Of a stretch of 64,000 nt of DNA, positions 1 through 8,890 are shown in pieces. The notes under the pieces were generated by a model that saw only the letters and a list, made by a program, of their open reading frames with translations, did no database searches and was not told where the DNA came from. The first letter of the stretch is position 1, and each line of letters opens with the position of its first letter. The translations under genes and the position numbers were made by a program. This DNA is from Rhodobacter viridis (GTDB lineage: Bacteria; Pseudomonadota; Alphaproteobacteria; Rhodobacterales; Rhodobacteraceae). Location of the stretch: NCBI RefSeq assembly GCF_003217355.1, contig NZ_QJTK01000012.1, positions 42,332 through 106,331 on the forward strand, read 5' to 3'.

Positions 1-2
1 AG

Positions 3-2105
3 GCGGCCGATACGGCGCGCGTGGCCTTGATCGAGCATGCGAAAACGATCGGCCTTGACCAGTTGCCGCCGCAGATTGCGGCCCTGCTGACCGAGCTTGA
101 AGGGGATTTCAAGAGAAGCGCCGACCTTCGCAAGGCCGTCGATGCCCGGCAGATCCCGCCGCCCGAGGCGATCGAATATTTCACCGAAATGAACGCCGAT
201 GTGCTGCAACTCGTCGACGTCGTGGCCGGTGCCAGCGCCGATGCGCAGATCAACGCGCGGATCACCGCCTATGCGGCGTTCACCACCGCGAAGGAACGGG
301 CCGGGCTCGAACGCGCGCTGGGCTCGGGCGCGTTCCGCAAGGGGCAGTTCGACACGGTGACCCTGTTGAAGATACGCGCGATGGTGGCGCAGCAGGAGCA
401 GGCTTTCCTGTTCTTTTCCGCCTTTGCAACGCCCGAGGATCAGGCCGCGGTGGATCGGCTGAACGAGCTGCCCGCCTCGATCGAGCTGAACCGGATGCGC
501 GAGATTGCCTTTTCCTTCCCGACGACCCAGGACACGGGCGGCGTGACGGGGGATGCGTTCTTTGCCACCACCACCGCCCGGATCGAGGCGATGAAGCAGG
601 TCGAAACCGAAATCGGCAACCGGATCGGGGCGGCGGCTGCCGCCAAGGCCCGCGCTGCGCTGATCGGCTTCCTGGGGGTCGGCGGCGTCATTCTGGCGGC
701 GCTCGTCGCGTCGATGATGACGGGGGCGCGCTCGGTCTGGCGGACCGAAGGGGATGTGCGGGCACTGGTGCAGGCGGCGGATGCGATGGCGGGCGGTCAG
801 CTGGATGTGGCCCTGCCGGTGCCGCGTCTGCGCGAGACCGCGCAGATGGGCAGCGCGCTCGACAGTTTCCGGGTCAGCATTCTCGAAGGCCAGGACATCG
901 CCCGCAAGGCCGAAGAGGACCGCGAGGCGCATCGTCAGGAGGAAGCACGGCGCGAGGCGGCACAGCGGGCCGGCAAGGAGGCGCGACTGGCCCGCGAAGC
1001 CGAGGAGGCCCGGCGTCAGGCCGAGCAGGATCGCCGCATCGCCGCCGAGATTTCGGCGATGGTCACCGCCTGTGCCGATGGGGATTTCTCGCGCCGGATC
1101 GGGCTTGACGACAAGGAAGGGATGCTGGCCGAGATCTGCGCCGGTCTGAACCGGATCGGCGAGATCACGGATGCGGGCATCGCCGAGGTCAACAAGGCGC
1201 TGCGCCATCTGGCCGAGGGCGATCTGACCTATCACATGCAGGACGGGCTGGTGGGCGTCTTCGACGAAATGGCGCGCTCGGTGCGGGCGGCGAATGACAG
1301 CATTGCGCGGACGGTGCTGGCGATCGAGGCGGCCTCGGTGACGATCGACGGCTCGAGCTCCGAGATCAGCACCGCCGCCAATGATCTGGCGCGGCGCAGC
1401 GAACAGAATGCGGCCATGCTCGAGGAAACCGCCTCGGCGCTGGAGGAAATGTCGAGCTCGATCGGCAATATGGCGGGGATCGCCAATGACGCCAAGGAGC
1501 GGATGCGGGAGATCTCGACACGGGCCGAGACCGGCAACGGCATTGCGACCCGGGCGATGGAGGCGATGGAGAGCATTCGCCAATCCTCCGAACGGATCGA
1601 GCGGGTGTTGCAGGTGATCGACGACATCGCCTTCCAGACCAACCTTCTGGCGCTGAACGCGGGGGTCGAGGCGGCGCGGGCGGGCGAAAGCGGACGCGGC
1701 TTTGCCGTCGTCGCCTCGGAGGTGCGGGCGCTGGCGCAGCGCTCCTCGGAAGCCTCGCGCGAGATTGCGCAGATCATCGGCACGGCGACGCAGGATGTCG
1801 GCCGCGGGGTCGAGATGGTCGATCAGACCGCGGGCGCCTTGAGCGAGATCGTCGGCACGATCCGCGGCGCGCTCGAGCGGATCGAACATATCGCAGGCGC
1901 GGTGGGCGAGACCGAGGTCGGCATCTCGGAAATTTCGAAGGCGACGACCGAGCTGGATCGGGTCACGCAGCAGAATGCCGCGATGTTCGAAGAGACCAAT
2001 GCCGCGCTCGGCGCGCTGAGGGTCGAGGCGGATGCGCTGGTCGAGAATGTGTCGCAGTTCCGCACCGACAAGGATGCGCCCGCGCAGCGGGGCCGGGCGG
2101 CCTGA
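3..2105 (+). CDS. Methyl-accepting chemotaxis protein with NIT-like sensor (5' end cut by window)
   Basis: Chemoreceptor that would signal to CheA/CheW in response to a periplasmic stimulus. The reading frame is open to the left edge, so the true start and the first transmembrane helix are missing; the GTG at 21 is only the first in-window start codon. What remains: a helical periplasmic part whose [18 protein letters not shown] segment resembles the second half of NIT (nitrate/nitrite-sensing) domains; one transmembrane helix near in-window residues 210-232; HAMP repeats with a charged coiled coil (about 233-410); and a cytoplasmic signalling domain with the conserved hairpin tip ([21 protein letters not shown]). 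Family and signalling domain are certain. The NIT assignment is likely but rests on half a domain, and the ligand cannot be read from the sequence. Confidence 0.9.
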   Translation, partial: AADTARVALIEHAKTIGLDQLPPQIAALLTELEGDFKRSADLRKAVDARQIPPPEAIEYFTEMNADVLQLVDVVAGASADAQINARITAYAAFTTAKERAGLERALGSGAFRKGQFDTVTLLKIRAMVAQQEQAFLFFSAFATPEDQAAVDRLNELPASIELNRMREIAFSFPTTQDTGGVTGDAFFATTTARIEAMKQVETEIGNRIGAAAAAKARAALIGFLGVGGVILAALVASMMTGARSVWRTEGDVRALVQAADAMAGGQLDVALPVPRLRETAQMGSALDSFRVSILEGQDIARKAEEDREAHRQEEARREAAQRAGKEARLAREAEEARRQAEQDRRIAAEISAMVTACADGDFSRRIGLDDKEGMLAEICAGLNRIGEITDAGIAEVNKALRHLAEGDLTYHMQDGLVGVFDEMARSVRAANDSIARTVLAIEAASVTIDGSSSEISTAANDLARRSEQNAAMLEETASALEEMSSSIGNMAGIANDAKERMREISTRAETGNGIATRAMEAMESIRQSSERIERVLQVIDDIAFQTNLLALNAGVEAARAGESGRGFAVVASEVRALAQRSSEASREIAQIIGTATQDVGRGVEMVDQTAGALSEIVGTIRGALERIEHIAGAVGETEVGISEISKATTELDRVTQQNAAMFEETNAALGALRVEADALVENVSQFRTDKDAPAQRGRAA

Positions 2106-2159
2106 GGCAGGCCCCGGCTTGGGACGGGCGGCAGGGCCGCCCGTTCCGCAGTGCCAAGG

Positions 2160-3809
2160 TCAGGCGCAGAGCGTCTCGGCCAGAGTTTCCTCGGGGGTCG
2201 AGATCAGCCGCAGCCCGAATTCGGCATTCAGCGTGGCGATCAGGTTCGGCGTCAGGAACCCCGGCGCGGTCGGCCCGACCCGGATATCGCGCACGCCAAG
2301 CGCCAGCAGAGTCAGCAGGATCACGATCGCCTTCTGCTCGAACCAGGACAGCACCAGCGTCAGCGGCAGATCGTTCACCCCGCAGCCGAGCGCCTCGGAC
2401 AGGGCCACGGCCAGCCGGATCGCGGCATAGGCATCGTTGCACTGACCGAGATCCAGCAGCCGCGGCAGGCCGTCGACGCTGCCGAAATCGATGCCGTCAA
2501 GACGGAACTTGCCGCAGCCCAGCGTCAGCACCACTGTGTCTTGCGGCAGCGCCCGGGCGAGATCGGCATAATAGCTGCGCTCGGCCCGCGTGCCGTCACA
2601 GCCGCCGATCAGATAGAAATGCCGGATCTTCCCCGACTTGACCTTGTCGAGCACCGCGGGCGCGGCGTCGAGCAGGGTGGCGCGGCCAAACCCGGTCAGT
2701 TGCGTCACCACCGGCTCGGTCGCGGCAAAGCCCGCCAGGGTCTCGGCGCAGGCGACGACCGCGGCGAAATCCTCGTCCTCGATATGGCGCACGCCGGGCC
2801 AGCCGACGATCGACCGGGTGAAGATCCGGTCCTGATAGGCGCCGCTGCGCGGATCGATCAGGCAGTTCGATGTCATCACGATCGCCCCCGGGAAGGCGGC
2901 GAATTCGCTTTGCTGGTTCTGCCAGGCGCTGCCGTAATGGCCGACGAGATGCGGGAAGACCTTGAAGGCCGGATAGGCATGGGCGGGCAGCATCTCGCCG
3001 TGCGTATAGACATTGATGCCGCGCCCGGCGGTCTGTTCGAGAATGCGCAGCAGGTCGTGCAGATCATGCCCCGAGACGAGGATCGCCTTGCCCGCGACCG
3101 GGCGTCGGTTCACCGGCGTCGGCACCGGATCGCCGAAAGTGCCGGTCGCCCCGGCGTCGAGCATCTCCATCACCCGGAAGTTCAGCGTGCCGATCGCCAT
3201 CGCCTCGGCAAAAAGCGCGCGCGCTTCGGTCGGCTCGGTTGCCAGGAAGGCCATGTGGCGATGAAAGCCCGCCGCCGCCACGGGGTCGGTCTGGCCGAGC
3301 ACCCGGGCGTGTTCCATATAGGCGGCGATCCCCTTGAGTCCGTAAAGGCACAGGAGCCGCAGGCCCATCACATCCGCGCCGATCCGCGCCGCATCGCGGT
3401 CGAGCGCCACCTGCCGACCGGCCTCGCTCAGCCCGGCGGCATCGCTGGGCCATGTGGCATCGGCGAGCGCAGGCAGAGAGGGCAGCGCCGCCCCGGCTTC
3501 GGCGCACAGCCCGCGCAGCCGGTCGCGCAGCTTTTGCGCCTCGGTCGTATAGCCGGCAAGCCGCTCGGGGTCGAAGTTGACGTTCGTCAGCGTCGCAAAC
3601 AGCGCCTTCGGCACGAAGGCATCGACCTCGGCATCGATGATCCCCTGCGCCCGCGCCGCGACGGCATAGCTCGACACCGCCATCAGCGCGCAGATGAGCG
3701 CATCCTGAAGATCGGAGACGGCGGCGGTCTTGCCGCAATCGCCACGCGCGAAGCGGCAGCCGACACCGGTCGCGGTGTGCAGGGTCTGTTCGCACTGGAT
3801 GCAAAACAT
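2160..3809 (-). CDS. hcp: Hydroxylamine reductase (hybrid-cluster protein, class II)
   Basis: Cytoplasmic iron-sulfur-oxygen protein that reduces hydroxylamine to ammonia and has been linked to NO detoxification; 549 residues, normal for the family. The N-terminus has cysteines at 3, 6, 18 and 25 (C-x2-C-x11-C-x6-C), the class II pattern that binds a [2Fe-2S] cluster, unlike the tighter spacing of class I/III proteins. Hybrid-cluster segments are present further on (GGCDGTRAERSYY, LTLGCGKFRLDG). The ATG at 3809 is chosen because the conserved MFCIQCEQ start follows an AAAGGA ribosome site; the frame is open upstream but that extension is not family-like. The gene is divergent from the Rrf2 regulator at 3940, with dyads between them, so nitrosative-stress control is likely. 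Confidence 0.96.
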   Translation of the reverse strand: MFCIQCEQTLHTATGVGCRFARGDCGKTAAVSDLQDALICALMAVSSYAVAARAQGIIDAEVDAFVPKALFATLTNVNFDPERLAGYTTEAQKLRDRLRGLCAEAGAALPSLPALADATWPSDAAGLSEAGRQVALDRDAARIGADVMGLRLLCLYGLKGIAAYMEHARVLGQTDPVAAAGFHRHMAFLATEPTEARALFAEAMAIGTLNFRVMEMLDAGATGTFGDPVPTPVNRRPVAGKAILVSGHDLHDLLRILEQTAGRGINVYTHGEMLPAHAYPAFKVFPHLVGHYGSAWQNQQSEFAAFPGAIVMTSNCLIDPRSGAYQDRIFTRSIVGWPGVRHIEDEDFAAVVACAETLAGFAATEPVVTQLTGFGRATLLDAAPAVLDKVKSGKIRHFYLIGGCDGTRAERSYYADLARALPQDTVVLTLGCGKFRLDGIDFGSVDGLPRLLDLGQCNDAYAAIRLAVALSEALGCGVNDLPLTLVLSWFEQKAIVILLTLLALGVRDIRVGPTAPGFLTPNLIATLNAEFGLRLISTPEETLAETLCA

Positions 3810-3838
3810 CTGATGTCCTTTCGGGAGAGAGCAAGTAT

Positions 3839-3896
3839 CGTGGTATTTCTGATACCATTTAAACTCTCTCCGCAACGTGGTATTGTGAATTCCACG
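3839..3896. promoter_or_regulatory. Two operator-like dyads between hcp and the Rrf2 regulator
   Basis: Two inverted repeats start with the same word CGTGGTATT, at 3839 and 3876, 37 bp apart. The first contains TGGTAT-n5-ATACCA (3841-3857). The second is CGTGG-n11-CCACG (3876-3896), with eight of ten paired positions complementary. They sit in the divergent intergenic region just upstream of hcp, where an NsrR-type repressor would act. Binding by the adjacent regulator is inference. Confidence 0.6.
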
Positions 3897-3939
3897 ATGG
3901 GCGCAACGCAAAGCCGCGCCCGGAGCCGGAGAGCGACGC

Positions 3940-4359
3940 ATGCATCTGATGTCATCGACCGATTTCGCGCTGCGCACGCTGCTTTTTCTGGCATCCGAAC
4001 CGGAGCGGCTGGTCAATACCGAGGCACTTGCGCAAGCCCTCGCTGTGTCTCGCAACCATCTTCAGAAGGTGGTTCAGACGCTGGTGGCCGGAGGATTCGT
4101 GCGCACGGTGAAGGGCGCGAAGGGGGGCGTGCTGCTGGCGCGGCCCGCGACCGAGATCCGCGTCGGCGCGGTGGTGCGTCATTTCGAGGCCCGCCAGCCG
4201 ATCGTGGCTTGTTTCGCCCCCGACGGGCAGTGCGTCGTCGAGCCGCTCTGCGGGTTGAAAGGCGTTCTTTCCTCGGCGCAGGGGCAGTATTTCCGCTTCC
4301 TCGACGCCTACAGCATCGCCGATTGCCTGCGCCGCAGGCCCGCCCCGCAAGGCGTCTGA
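3940..4359 (+). CDS. Rrf2-family regulator, NsrR-like
   Basis: Winged-helix repressor of 139 residues. The N-terminal helices match the Rrf2 fold (TDFALRTLLFLAS, then LAVSRNHLQKVVQTL as recognition helix, then GGVLLARP wing). Three cysteines in the pattern C-x6-C-x5-C (CFAPDGQC, then VVEPLC) lie where NsrR and IscR hold their Fe-S cluster; the spacing is close to NsrR. Divergent pairing with hcp supports NO or nitrosative sensing and control of hcp. It could also be another Fe-S sensing Rrf2 member; the exact ligand is not readable. Family certain, NsrR role likely. Confidence 0.85.
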   Translation: MHLMSSTDFALRTLLFLASEPERLVNTEALAQALAVSRNHLQKVVQTLVAGGFVRTVKGAKGGVLLARPATEIRVGAVVRHFEARQPIVACFAPDGQCVVEPLCGLKGVLSSAQGQYFRFLDAYSIADCLRRRPAPQGV

Positions 4360-4369
4360 GGGCGCGCGA

Positions 4370-7300
4370 TCAGATCGCGCCCCCCGAGGCCCGCACCGGG
4401 CTTTGCCGCGCCATCATGAAGGCGCGCAGCCTGGCCTCGTCGAGCGGCGGCGCGATGAAGAAGCCCTGCATCCTGTCGCAGCCGATCGCGCGGAGTGTCT
4501 CTGCCTGTGCCGCGGTCTCGACCCCCTCGGCAATCGTGGTGATGCCAAGGCTGCGGGCGATCTGCACGATCTGGCGCACGAGCCCGGCATCCTGGGTGTC
4601 GCGCCGCATCGCCGCGACGATCCGCCGGTCGATCTTCAACGCCGAGGGCCGGATCTCCATCAGCCCGACGATCGAGGTCTGACCCGAGCCGAAATCGTCG
4701 ATCTCGATCTCGATCCCCTGCGCGCGCAGCCGCGCCAGAGCTTCGCGGAAATCGTCGCCTTCCTCCTGCCAGTTTCCGGTTTCGAGCAGCTCCAGCGCCA
4801 CCCGGGTCCGGTCGCGCGCGACCTTGCGGGCCGCCAGCGGCAAGGAGGGGTCGCGCAACCGCCCGGCGCAGACATTGAAGGAGACCCGCTGCAGCACGAT
4901 CCCCGCGCCCTCGAGCCGGTCGAGCACCTCGGCGGTCTTTTCCATCACCACACGGTCGATTTCCGCCACGATCTGCAATTCCCGCGCCACCCGCAGGAAG
5001 GCCTCGGGGGTCATCAGGCCGCGTTCGGGATGGCGCCAGCGCACCAGCACCTCGACCCCGACAAGGGACATGTCACTCGTGCGCACCTGAGGCTGGAACC
5101 AGGGTTCGAACTCGTTTTTCTCGAAGGCCCAGTGGAAGTGTGCGGCCAGCTGCCGGTCGAGATGCATCTGTTCGGCCAGCGCATGGGCGAAAATCTCGAC
5201 CCGGTCACGCCCGGCGGTCTTGGCGCGATAAAGCGCGGCATCGGCGTAAAGCTGCAGTTCTTCGGCCAGATCGGTCATGTCCTCGGCAATCACCACGCCA
5301 AAGGAGGCGCTGATCCGGCAGGGATGGCCACGATAGCGCAGCGGCTCGTCGAGCCCGCGGCGCAGCCGTTCGACGATGGCGCGGGCGCGCATTTCGGTGG
5401 TGCCCGGGGCGAGCAGCAGACAGAATTCGTCGCCACCAAGGCGCGCCGCGAAATCATCCGCCTGCAGGTTGCGGCGCAGAAGATCGGCCACGCGGATCAG
5501 CACCTGATCGCCCGCCGCGTGGCCCAAAGTGTCGTTCACATGCTTGAAGTGGTCGAGGTCGACCTGGATCAGCACACAGTCGCGCGGACCATGACCCGCT
5601 TCGGCCGCATGCAGACGGGCCTCGATGTGGCGGTCGAAATAGCGCCGGTTCGGCAGCCGGGTCAGCCCGTCATGCAGCGCCAGATGCTCGTTTTCGTTGC
5701 GCATCTGCTCGGCCAGCGCATAGGCGCGTTCCAGCTCGGATTCGCGCGTGACGTCGGGGGTGGCGTCGTAAAGCGCCCCGGTCCAGATCACCGTGCCATC
5801 GGGTTTCGCCTCGGGGATCGAGGCCGCCATCAGCCAGATCATCCCCCGCTCGGGGTGGGCATAGCGAAACCGCATCCGCCACGGTGTCAGCTCTGCCGCG
5901 CTGATCCGGGTCAGCTCTTCCATCGCGGGCCGATCCTCGGGCAGAACTCCGGCCAGCAGCGCCCCCCCAAGCCGCGCGATCTCGGCCCGGTCGCGGCCGA
6001 CGAGTTCGCCGAACCGCCCGCTCGTATAGGGGAAATCGGTGCGGCCATCCGGGTGCAGCCGGAATTCGAACAGCCCGACCGGCACGATGTCGAGGATCGA
6101 GGCGATGCGGGCATGGGCGAGGCGGACCTCTTCGGCGGCCGCCGTCACCTGCGCCTCGATCTGCAGACGATCGGTGATGTCGAGCGCCTTGCCGAACCAG
6201 TGCACCGCCCCGTCGGGCTGCGCCGAGGGCGAGGCCCAGAGATTGACCCAGCGTGTCTCGCCATCGGCGTCCATCACCCGGTGCCGCGCCTCGAGCAGGC
6301 TCAGCGACTGCCGCGAGGCGAGGAAGGCATTCTGCACCGCCTCGAAATCCGCGCGCGGGATGTTGCGGAAGACGGGGGGGCCGCCCGCGGCCATGATGCT
6401 GTCGGGCACGCCCAGCAATTCGGCGAATTTGCGGGTGAAATAGGGAAACCCGATCCGGCCGTCGGCCTCGCGGCGCAACTCGAAAAGCGCCCCGGGCACG
6501 TTCTGCGCGATCGTGTTCAGCCGTTCATGGGCGATCTGCACTTCGGTTGCCGCCTCGGCCAGCTTGCGCTCGCTTTCCTTGCGGGCGGTGATGTCCTGAA
6601 ACGCCCCGGCGATGCGCACGGGCAGGCCGTCCTCGAACTGCGCCTCGCCCAGCGAGACTACCCAGATCCGCGTGCCATCAGCCCGGATCAGCGGCAGCTC
6701 GAACTGCCAGGGTGTGCCATGCTGCATCGCGGCCTCGACGGCGGCTGCGACGATCGGGCGGGCTTCGGGGGCGTAGAAGGCGATCGCCTTTTCCAGCGGC
6801 GGCACGGTTCCGGGGGGCATGCCGTGGATGCGGCAGGTTTCATCGGACCAGTAGATTTCCTGCGTTCGGACGTCGAGTTCCCAGCAGCCGAAACCGGCGA
6901 GCGCCCCCGCCTTTTCCAAAAGCCCCTGCACCCGGCGCAATTGCCCTTCGCGCGCCTTCACCGCGTCGATGTTGCGATGCACGCCATACATCCATTCCGG
7001 GCGCCCCTGCGCGTCGCGGCTCTGCAACCGCCCGACATCGCGCACCCAGATCCAGCGGCCGTCCTTGCGCCGCATCCGCACCTCGACCTCGTACCATTCG
7101 GTCTCGCCCGCGAAATGGCGCTGCAATTCATGGTTGGAGCGCGCCAGATCGTCGGGATGACAAAGCTGCAGCCAGGTCTCGATGCTGATCGGGGCGAGCT
7201 CGGCCAGACGATAGCCGACGATCCCGGCCCAGCGTTCGTTGAACCGCGTCTCGCCGGTCTGCACGTTCCAGGCCCAGGTGCCGAGCCAGGTCTCGTCGAC

Positions 7301-7705
7301 GTAATGGGCGAAGTGGTCGCGCTCGGCGCGCAGGCGCGCGACATCCTCGGCCGCGGCGGCATCGTTCAGGACGGCGCGTCCGGCCTGCCCGGGGGCGAGG
7401 CGCAAGAGCGTGACATGGCAGGGAAGGGGGGGCAGCAGGCCCCGGGTCAGCGACAGGCGCAGCGTCGTCGCGGTTTCGGGCGAGGCCAGCCAGTCCGCAA
7501 GCTGCAGCCGATCGGCGGGGATGAACAGATCGGGGAAAGGAGTGCCGCCACGCGCGGTGCCGCTCTGACCGAGCAGATCAAGAGATCCCGCAACCACGGT
7601 GATCCGCCCGGTCGGGTCGAAATCGATCGTCAGCGACGACGGCCCGTCGCGCGCGTTGGTCTTCACTTCTCCCGTCGCGGCTCCAAAATCCGGCACATTG
7701 AGCAT
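4370..7705 (-). CDS. Multi-PAS diguanylate cyclase/phosphodiesterase (PAS-GGDEF-EAL)
   Basis: A 1111-residue cyclic-di-GMP enzyme with no transmembrane segment, so cytoplasmic. Order: N-terminal sensory part (1-105), about four PAS modules (roughly 120-640, several with W..DI.A/T.R.. PAS-PAC ends), GGDEF (about 660-830) with intact RLGGDEF, and EAL (about 845-1100). The usual RxxD inhibitory site before GGDEF reads QADD, so product inhibition through that site is unlikely. The EAL motif reads EVL (GVEVLVRW), keeping the metal-binding Glu, and DDFGSG is present, so both activities could remain. The ATG at 7705 follows a GGGGGGAG site; a longer frame adds ten residues. It converges on the Rrf2 gene with only 10 bp between them. 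Confidence 0.93.
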   Translation of the reverse strand: MLNVPDFGAATGEVKTNARDGPSSLTIDFDPTGRITVVAGSLDLLGQSGTARGGTPFPDLFIPADRLQLADWLASPETATTLRLSLTRGLLPPLPCHVTLLRLAPGQAGRAVLNDAAAAEDVARLRAERDHFAHYVDETWLGTWAWNVQTGETRFNERWAGIVGYRLAELAPISIETWLQLCHPDDLARSNHELQRHFAGETEWYEVEVRMRRKDGRWIWVRDVGRLQSRDAQGRPEWMYGVHRNIDAVKAREGQLRRVQGLLEKAGALAGFGCWELDVRTQEIYWSDETCRIHGMPPGTVPPLEKAIAFYAPEARPIVAAAVEAAMQHGTPWQFELPLIRADGTRIWVVSLGEAQFEDGLPVRIAGAFQDITARKESERKLAEAATEVQIAHERLNTIAQNVPGALFELRREADGRIGFPYFTRKFAELLGVPDSIMAAGGPPVFRNIPRADFEAVQNAFLASRQSLSLLEARHRVMDADGETRWVNLWASPSAQPDGAVHWFGKALDITDRLQIEAQVTAAAEEVRLAHARIASILDIVPVGLFEFRLHPDGRTDFPYTSGRFGELVGRDRAEIARLGGALLAGVLPEDRPAMEELTRISAAELTPWRMRFRYAHPERGMIWLMAASIPEAKPDGTVIWTGALYDATPDVTRESELERAYALAEQMRNENEHLALHDGLTRLPNRRYFDRHIEARLHAAEAGHGPRDCVLIQVDLDHFKHVNDTLGHAAGDQVLIRVADLLRRNLQADDFAARLGGDEFCLLLAPGTTEMRARAIVERLRRGLDEPLRYRGHPCRISASFGVVIAEDMTDLAEELQLYADAALYRAKTAGRDRVEIFAHALAEQMHLDRQLAAHFHWAFEKNEFEPWFQPQVRTSDMSLVGVEVLVRWRHPERGLMTPEAFLRVARELQIVAEIDRVVMEKTAEVLDRLEGAGIVLQRVSFNVCAGRLRDPSLPLAARKVARDRTRVALELLETGNWQEEGDDFREALARLRAQGIEIEIDDFGSGQTSIVGLMEIRPSALKIDRRIVAAMRRDTQDAGLVRQIVQIARSLGITTIAEGVETAAQAETLRAIGCDRMQGFFIAPPLDEARLRAFMMARQSPVRASGGAI

Positions 7706-7920
7706 ATGTCTCCCCCCGAGCCCTGCATGAACCATGCAGGACCTTCCCTCCCCGACTCAGGGGATCATAATATGGTTAACGAAAAATTAACGCTTTCGTG
7801 CCAATCCGCGCCGAGGGCCGCGGGATCGGGTTTTCGCCCCTGTTTGGGCGCCGGAGCTGGCGGAGGATGGCCGTCCTGCCTCTTGCCAGCCGCGATTTCG
7901 GGTTGTAAGACGCGCCCTGT

Positions 7921-7994
7921 GCGGGTGTTGTGTAATGGTAAGACCCTAGCCTTCCAAGCTAGAGACACGGGTTCGATTCCCGTCACCCGCTCCA
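7921..7994 (+). tRNA. tRNA-Gly (anticodon TCC)
   Basis: Acceptor stem GCGGGTG/CACCCGC, a D-arm with TAATGGTA, an anticodon stem-loop with loop CTTCCAA giving TCC, a T-arm with GGTTCGATTCC and an encoded CCA end. Reads GGA/GGG glycine codons. Confidence 0.97.
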
Positions 7995-8055
7995 TCCTTC
8001 CAGCTTTGACGAAGGCGATCCGCCCTGCCAGAGTGGCGCGGCAGGAGGAGTTCGC

Positions 8056-8331
8056 ATGGCCGGTGGTTGGGCGCGCGATGGCGCGGTTCAGGATCAGATC
8101 GACGCCTCGATCGAGGACGAGCTCAAGCGCATGGCGGCGCGGCGGGGTCTGGTGGGCGAAAGCGCGCGGACCTGCATCGACTGCGACGAGCCGATCCCGG
8201 AAGAGCGTCGGCAGGCCGTGCCCGGCGTGAAGCTCTGCCGCGACTGCGCCGCCGATCGCGATGCGGCCAAGGCCCGCCAGCCGCGGCCCGGCATGAACCG
8301 GCGTGCCTCGAAAGACAGCCAGTTGAAATGA
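8056..8331 (+). CDS. Small DksA/TraR-type zinc-finger protein
   Basis: A 91-residue cytoplasmic protein with a C-terminal four-cysteine finger (CIDC ... CRDC, residues about 40-65), as in TraR/YbiI-sized members of the DksA family, which bind in the RNA polymerase secondary channel. The N-terminal coiled coil of full DksA is reduced to a short helix (QDQIDASIEDELKRMA), so it is a short form. AGGAGG lies 7 nt before the ATG. The function is expected to be modulation of transcription but is not proven by sequence. It stands alone just downstream of tRNA-Gly. Confidence 0.85.
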   Translation: MAGGWARDGAVQDQIDASIEDELKRMAARRGLVGESARTCIDCDEPIPEERRQAVPGVKLCRDCAADRDAAKARQPRPGMNRRASKDSQLK

Positions 8332-8356
8332 AAAAAGGGACCGGTTGCCCGGCCCC
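8331..8356 (-). terminator. Rho-independent terminator of the hemP transcript
   Basis: On the minus strand the stem from GGGACCGG (8337-8344) and CCGGCCCC (8349-8356) with loop TTGC is followed by six T (the A-run at 8331-8336). It lies 45 bp past the hemP stop and overlaps the end of the convergent DksA-like gene. Confidence 0.7.
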
Positions 8357-8400
8357 AAGTCAGCGATGAGAGAGTTTCGGGAGCGGCGCCTGACCGGGGA

Positions 8401-8562
8401 TCATTTGGTCAGGATCAGCTTTCCCTGCCGCGTGATACGCAGCGTATAGGTTTGTCCGTCGAGATCGATCTGCGCCAGGTTGCCGCCCCTGGTCAAAATG
8501 CGCGCATCATGGGCCGGAAGCACCGGCGTGGCGCTGCCCGACATCGGAAGGGTCATGTTCAT
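8401..8562 (-). CDS. hemP: Hemin uptake protein HemP/HmuP
   Basis: A 53-residue protein with the HemP signature at its end: an Asp-rich strand, then YTLRITRQGKLILTK. In Bradyrhizobium the homologue HmuP acts with Irr as a coactivator of haem-uptake genes, so a regulatory role in haem acquisition is expected. The start codon overlaps the stop of the preceding 54-residue gene (ATGA), implying coupled translation. It is followed by a strong terminator. No haem receptor or transporter is in the window. Confidence 0.88.
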   Translation of the reverse strand: MNMTLPMSGSATPVLPAHDARILTRGGNLAQIDLDGQTYTLRITRQGKLILTK

Positions 8563-8723
8563 GCGCAGCCCTCCCGCCGGTCCAGCATCGCCTCATACCG
8601 CTGTGCATGGTCGAACCCGGTGCTGAGCGCGGCGACAAGGTCGGACAGGGAAAACGGCACCGGCGCCCGGTCGTCGTGCCGGGGCAGGGCCGGACGGTTG
8701 CGAGTGAAGAGAGCAAGGGTCAT
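8559..8723 (-). CDS. Small protein coupled to hemP
   Basis: A 54-residue reading frame starting MTLALFTRNRPALPRH that ends in an ATGA overlap with hemP. I do not recognise the family. It has no membrane segment and contains an amphipathic stretch (PVPFSLSDLVAALSTGF). A longer frame upstream to 8843 is open, but the ATG at 8723 gives the compact product. The overlap and shared direction suggest a role with HemP in iron or haem metabolism; this is inference from context only. Confidence 0.6.
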   Translation of the reverse strand: MTLALFTRNRPALPRHDDRAPVPFSLSDLVAALSTGFDHAQRYEAMLDRREGCA

Positions 8724-8890
8724 GAGGTGAACCTCGGCGGTTGTGGATGATGTGCTAAACCTGACTGATTCAATCGGAAATGTAAAGCCGGAATCTTTTC
8801 GTCGGAAATTTCTTGACCCGCTTGGGTGGAAACCGCTTGGCAATCCGGCTGACTGCGGCTTCTCTGGACGGGCAGGAGAGGGAGAGCCGG

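Noticed and set aside
2151..4682. Plus-strand open frame of 843 codons over hcp
   Set aside because: Antisense of hcp with no family resemblance; it also crosses the real Rrf2 gene in another frame.
4403..8230. Very long plus-strand open frame (1275 codons)
   Set aside because: It is antisense to the PAS-GGDEF-EAL gene, runs through tRNA-Gly, is rich in Arg, Gly, Asp and His as expected from GC-rich antisense frames, and matches no family.
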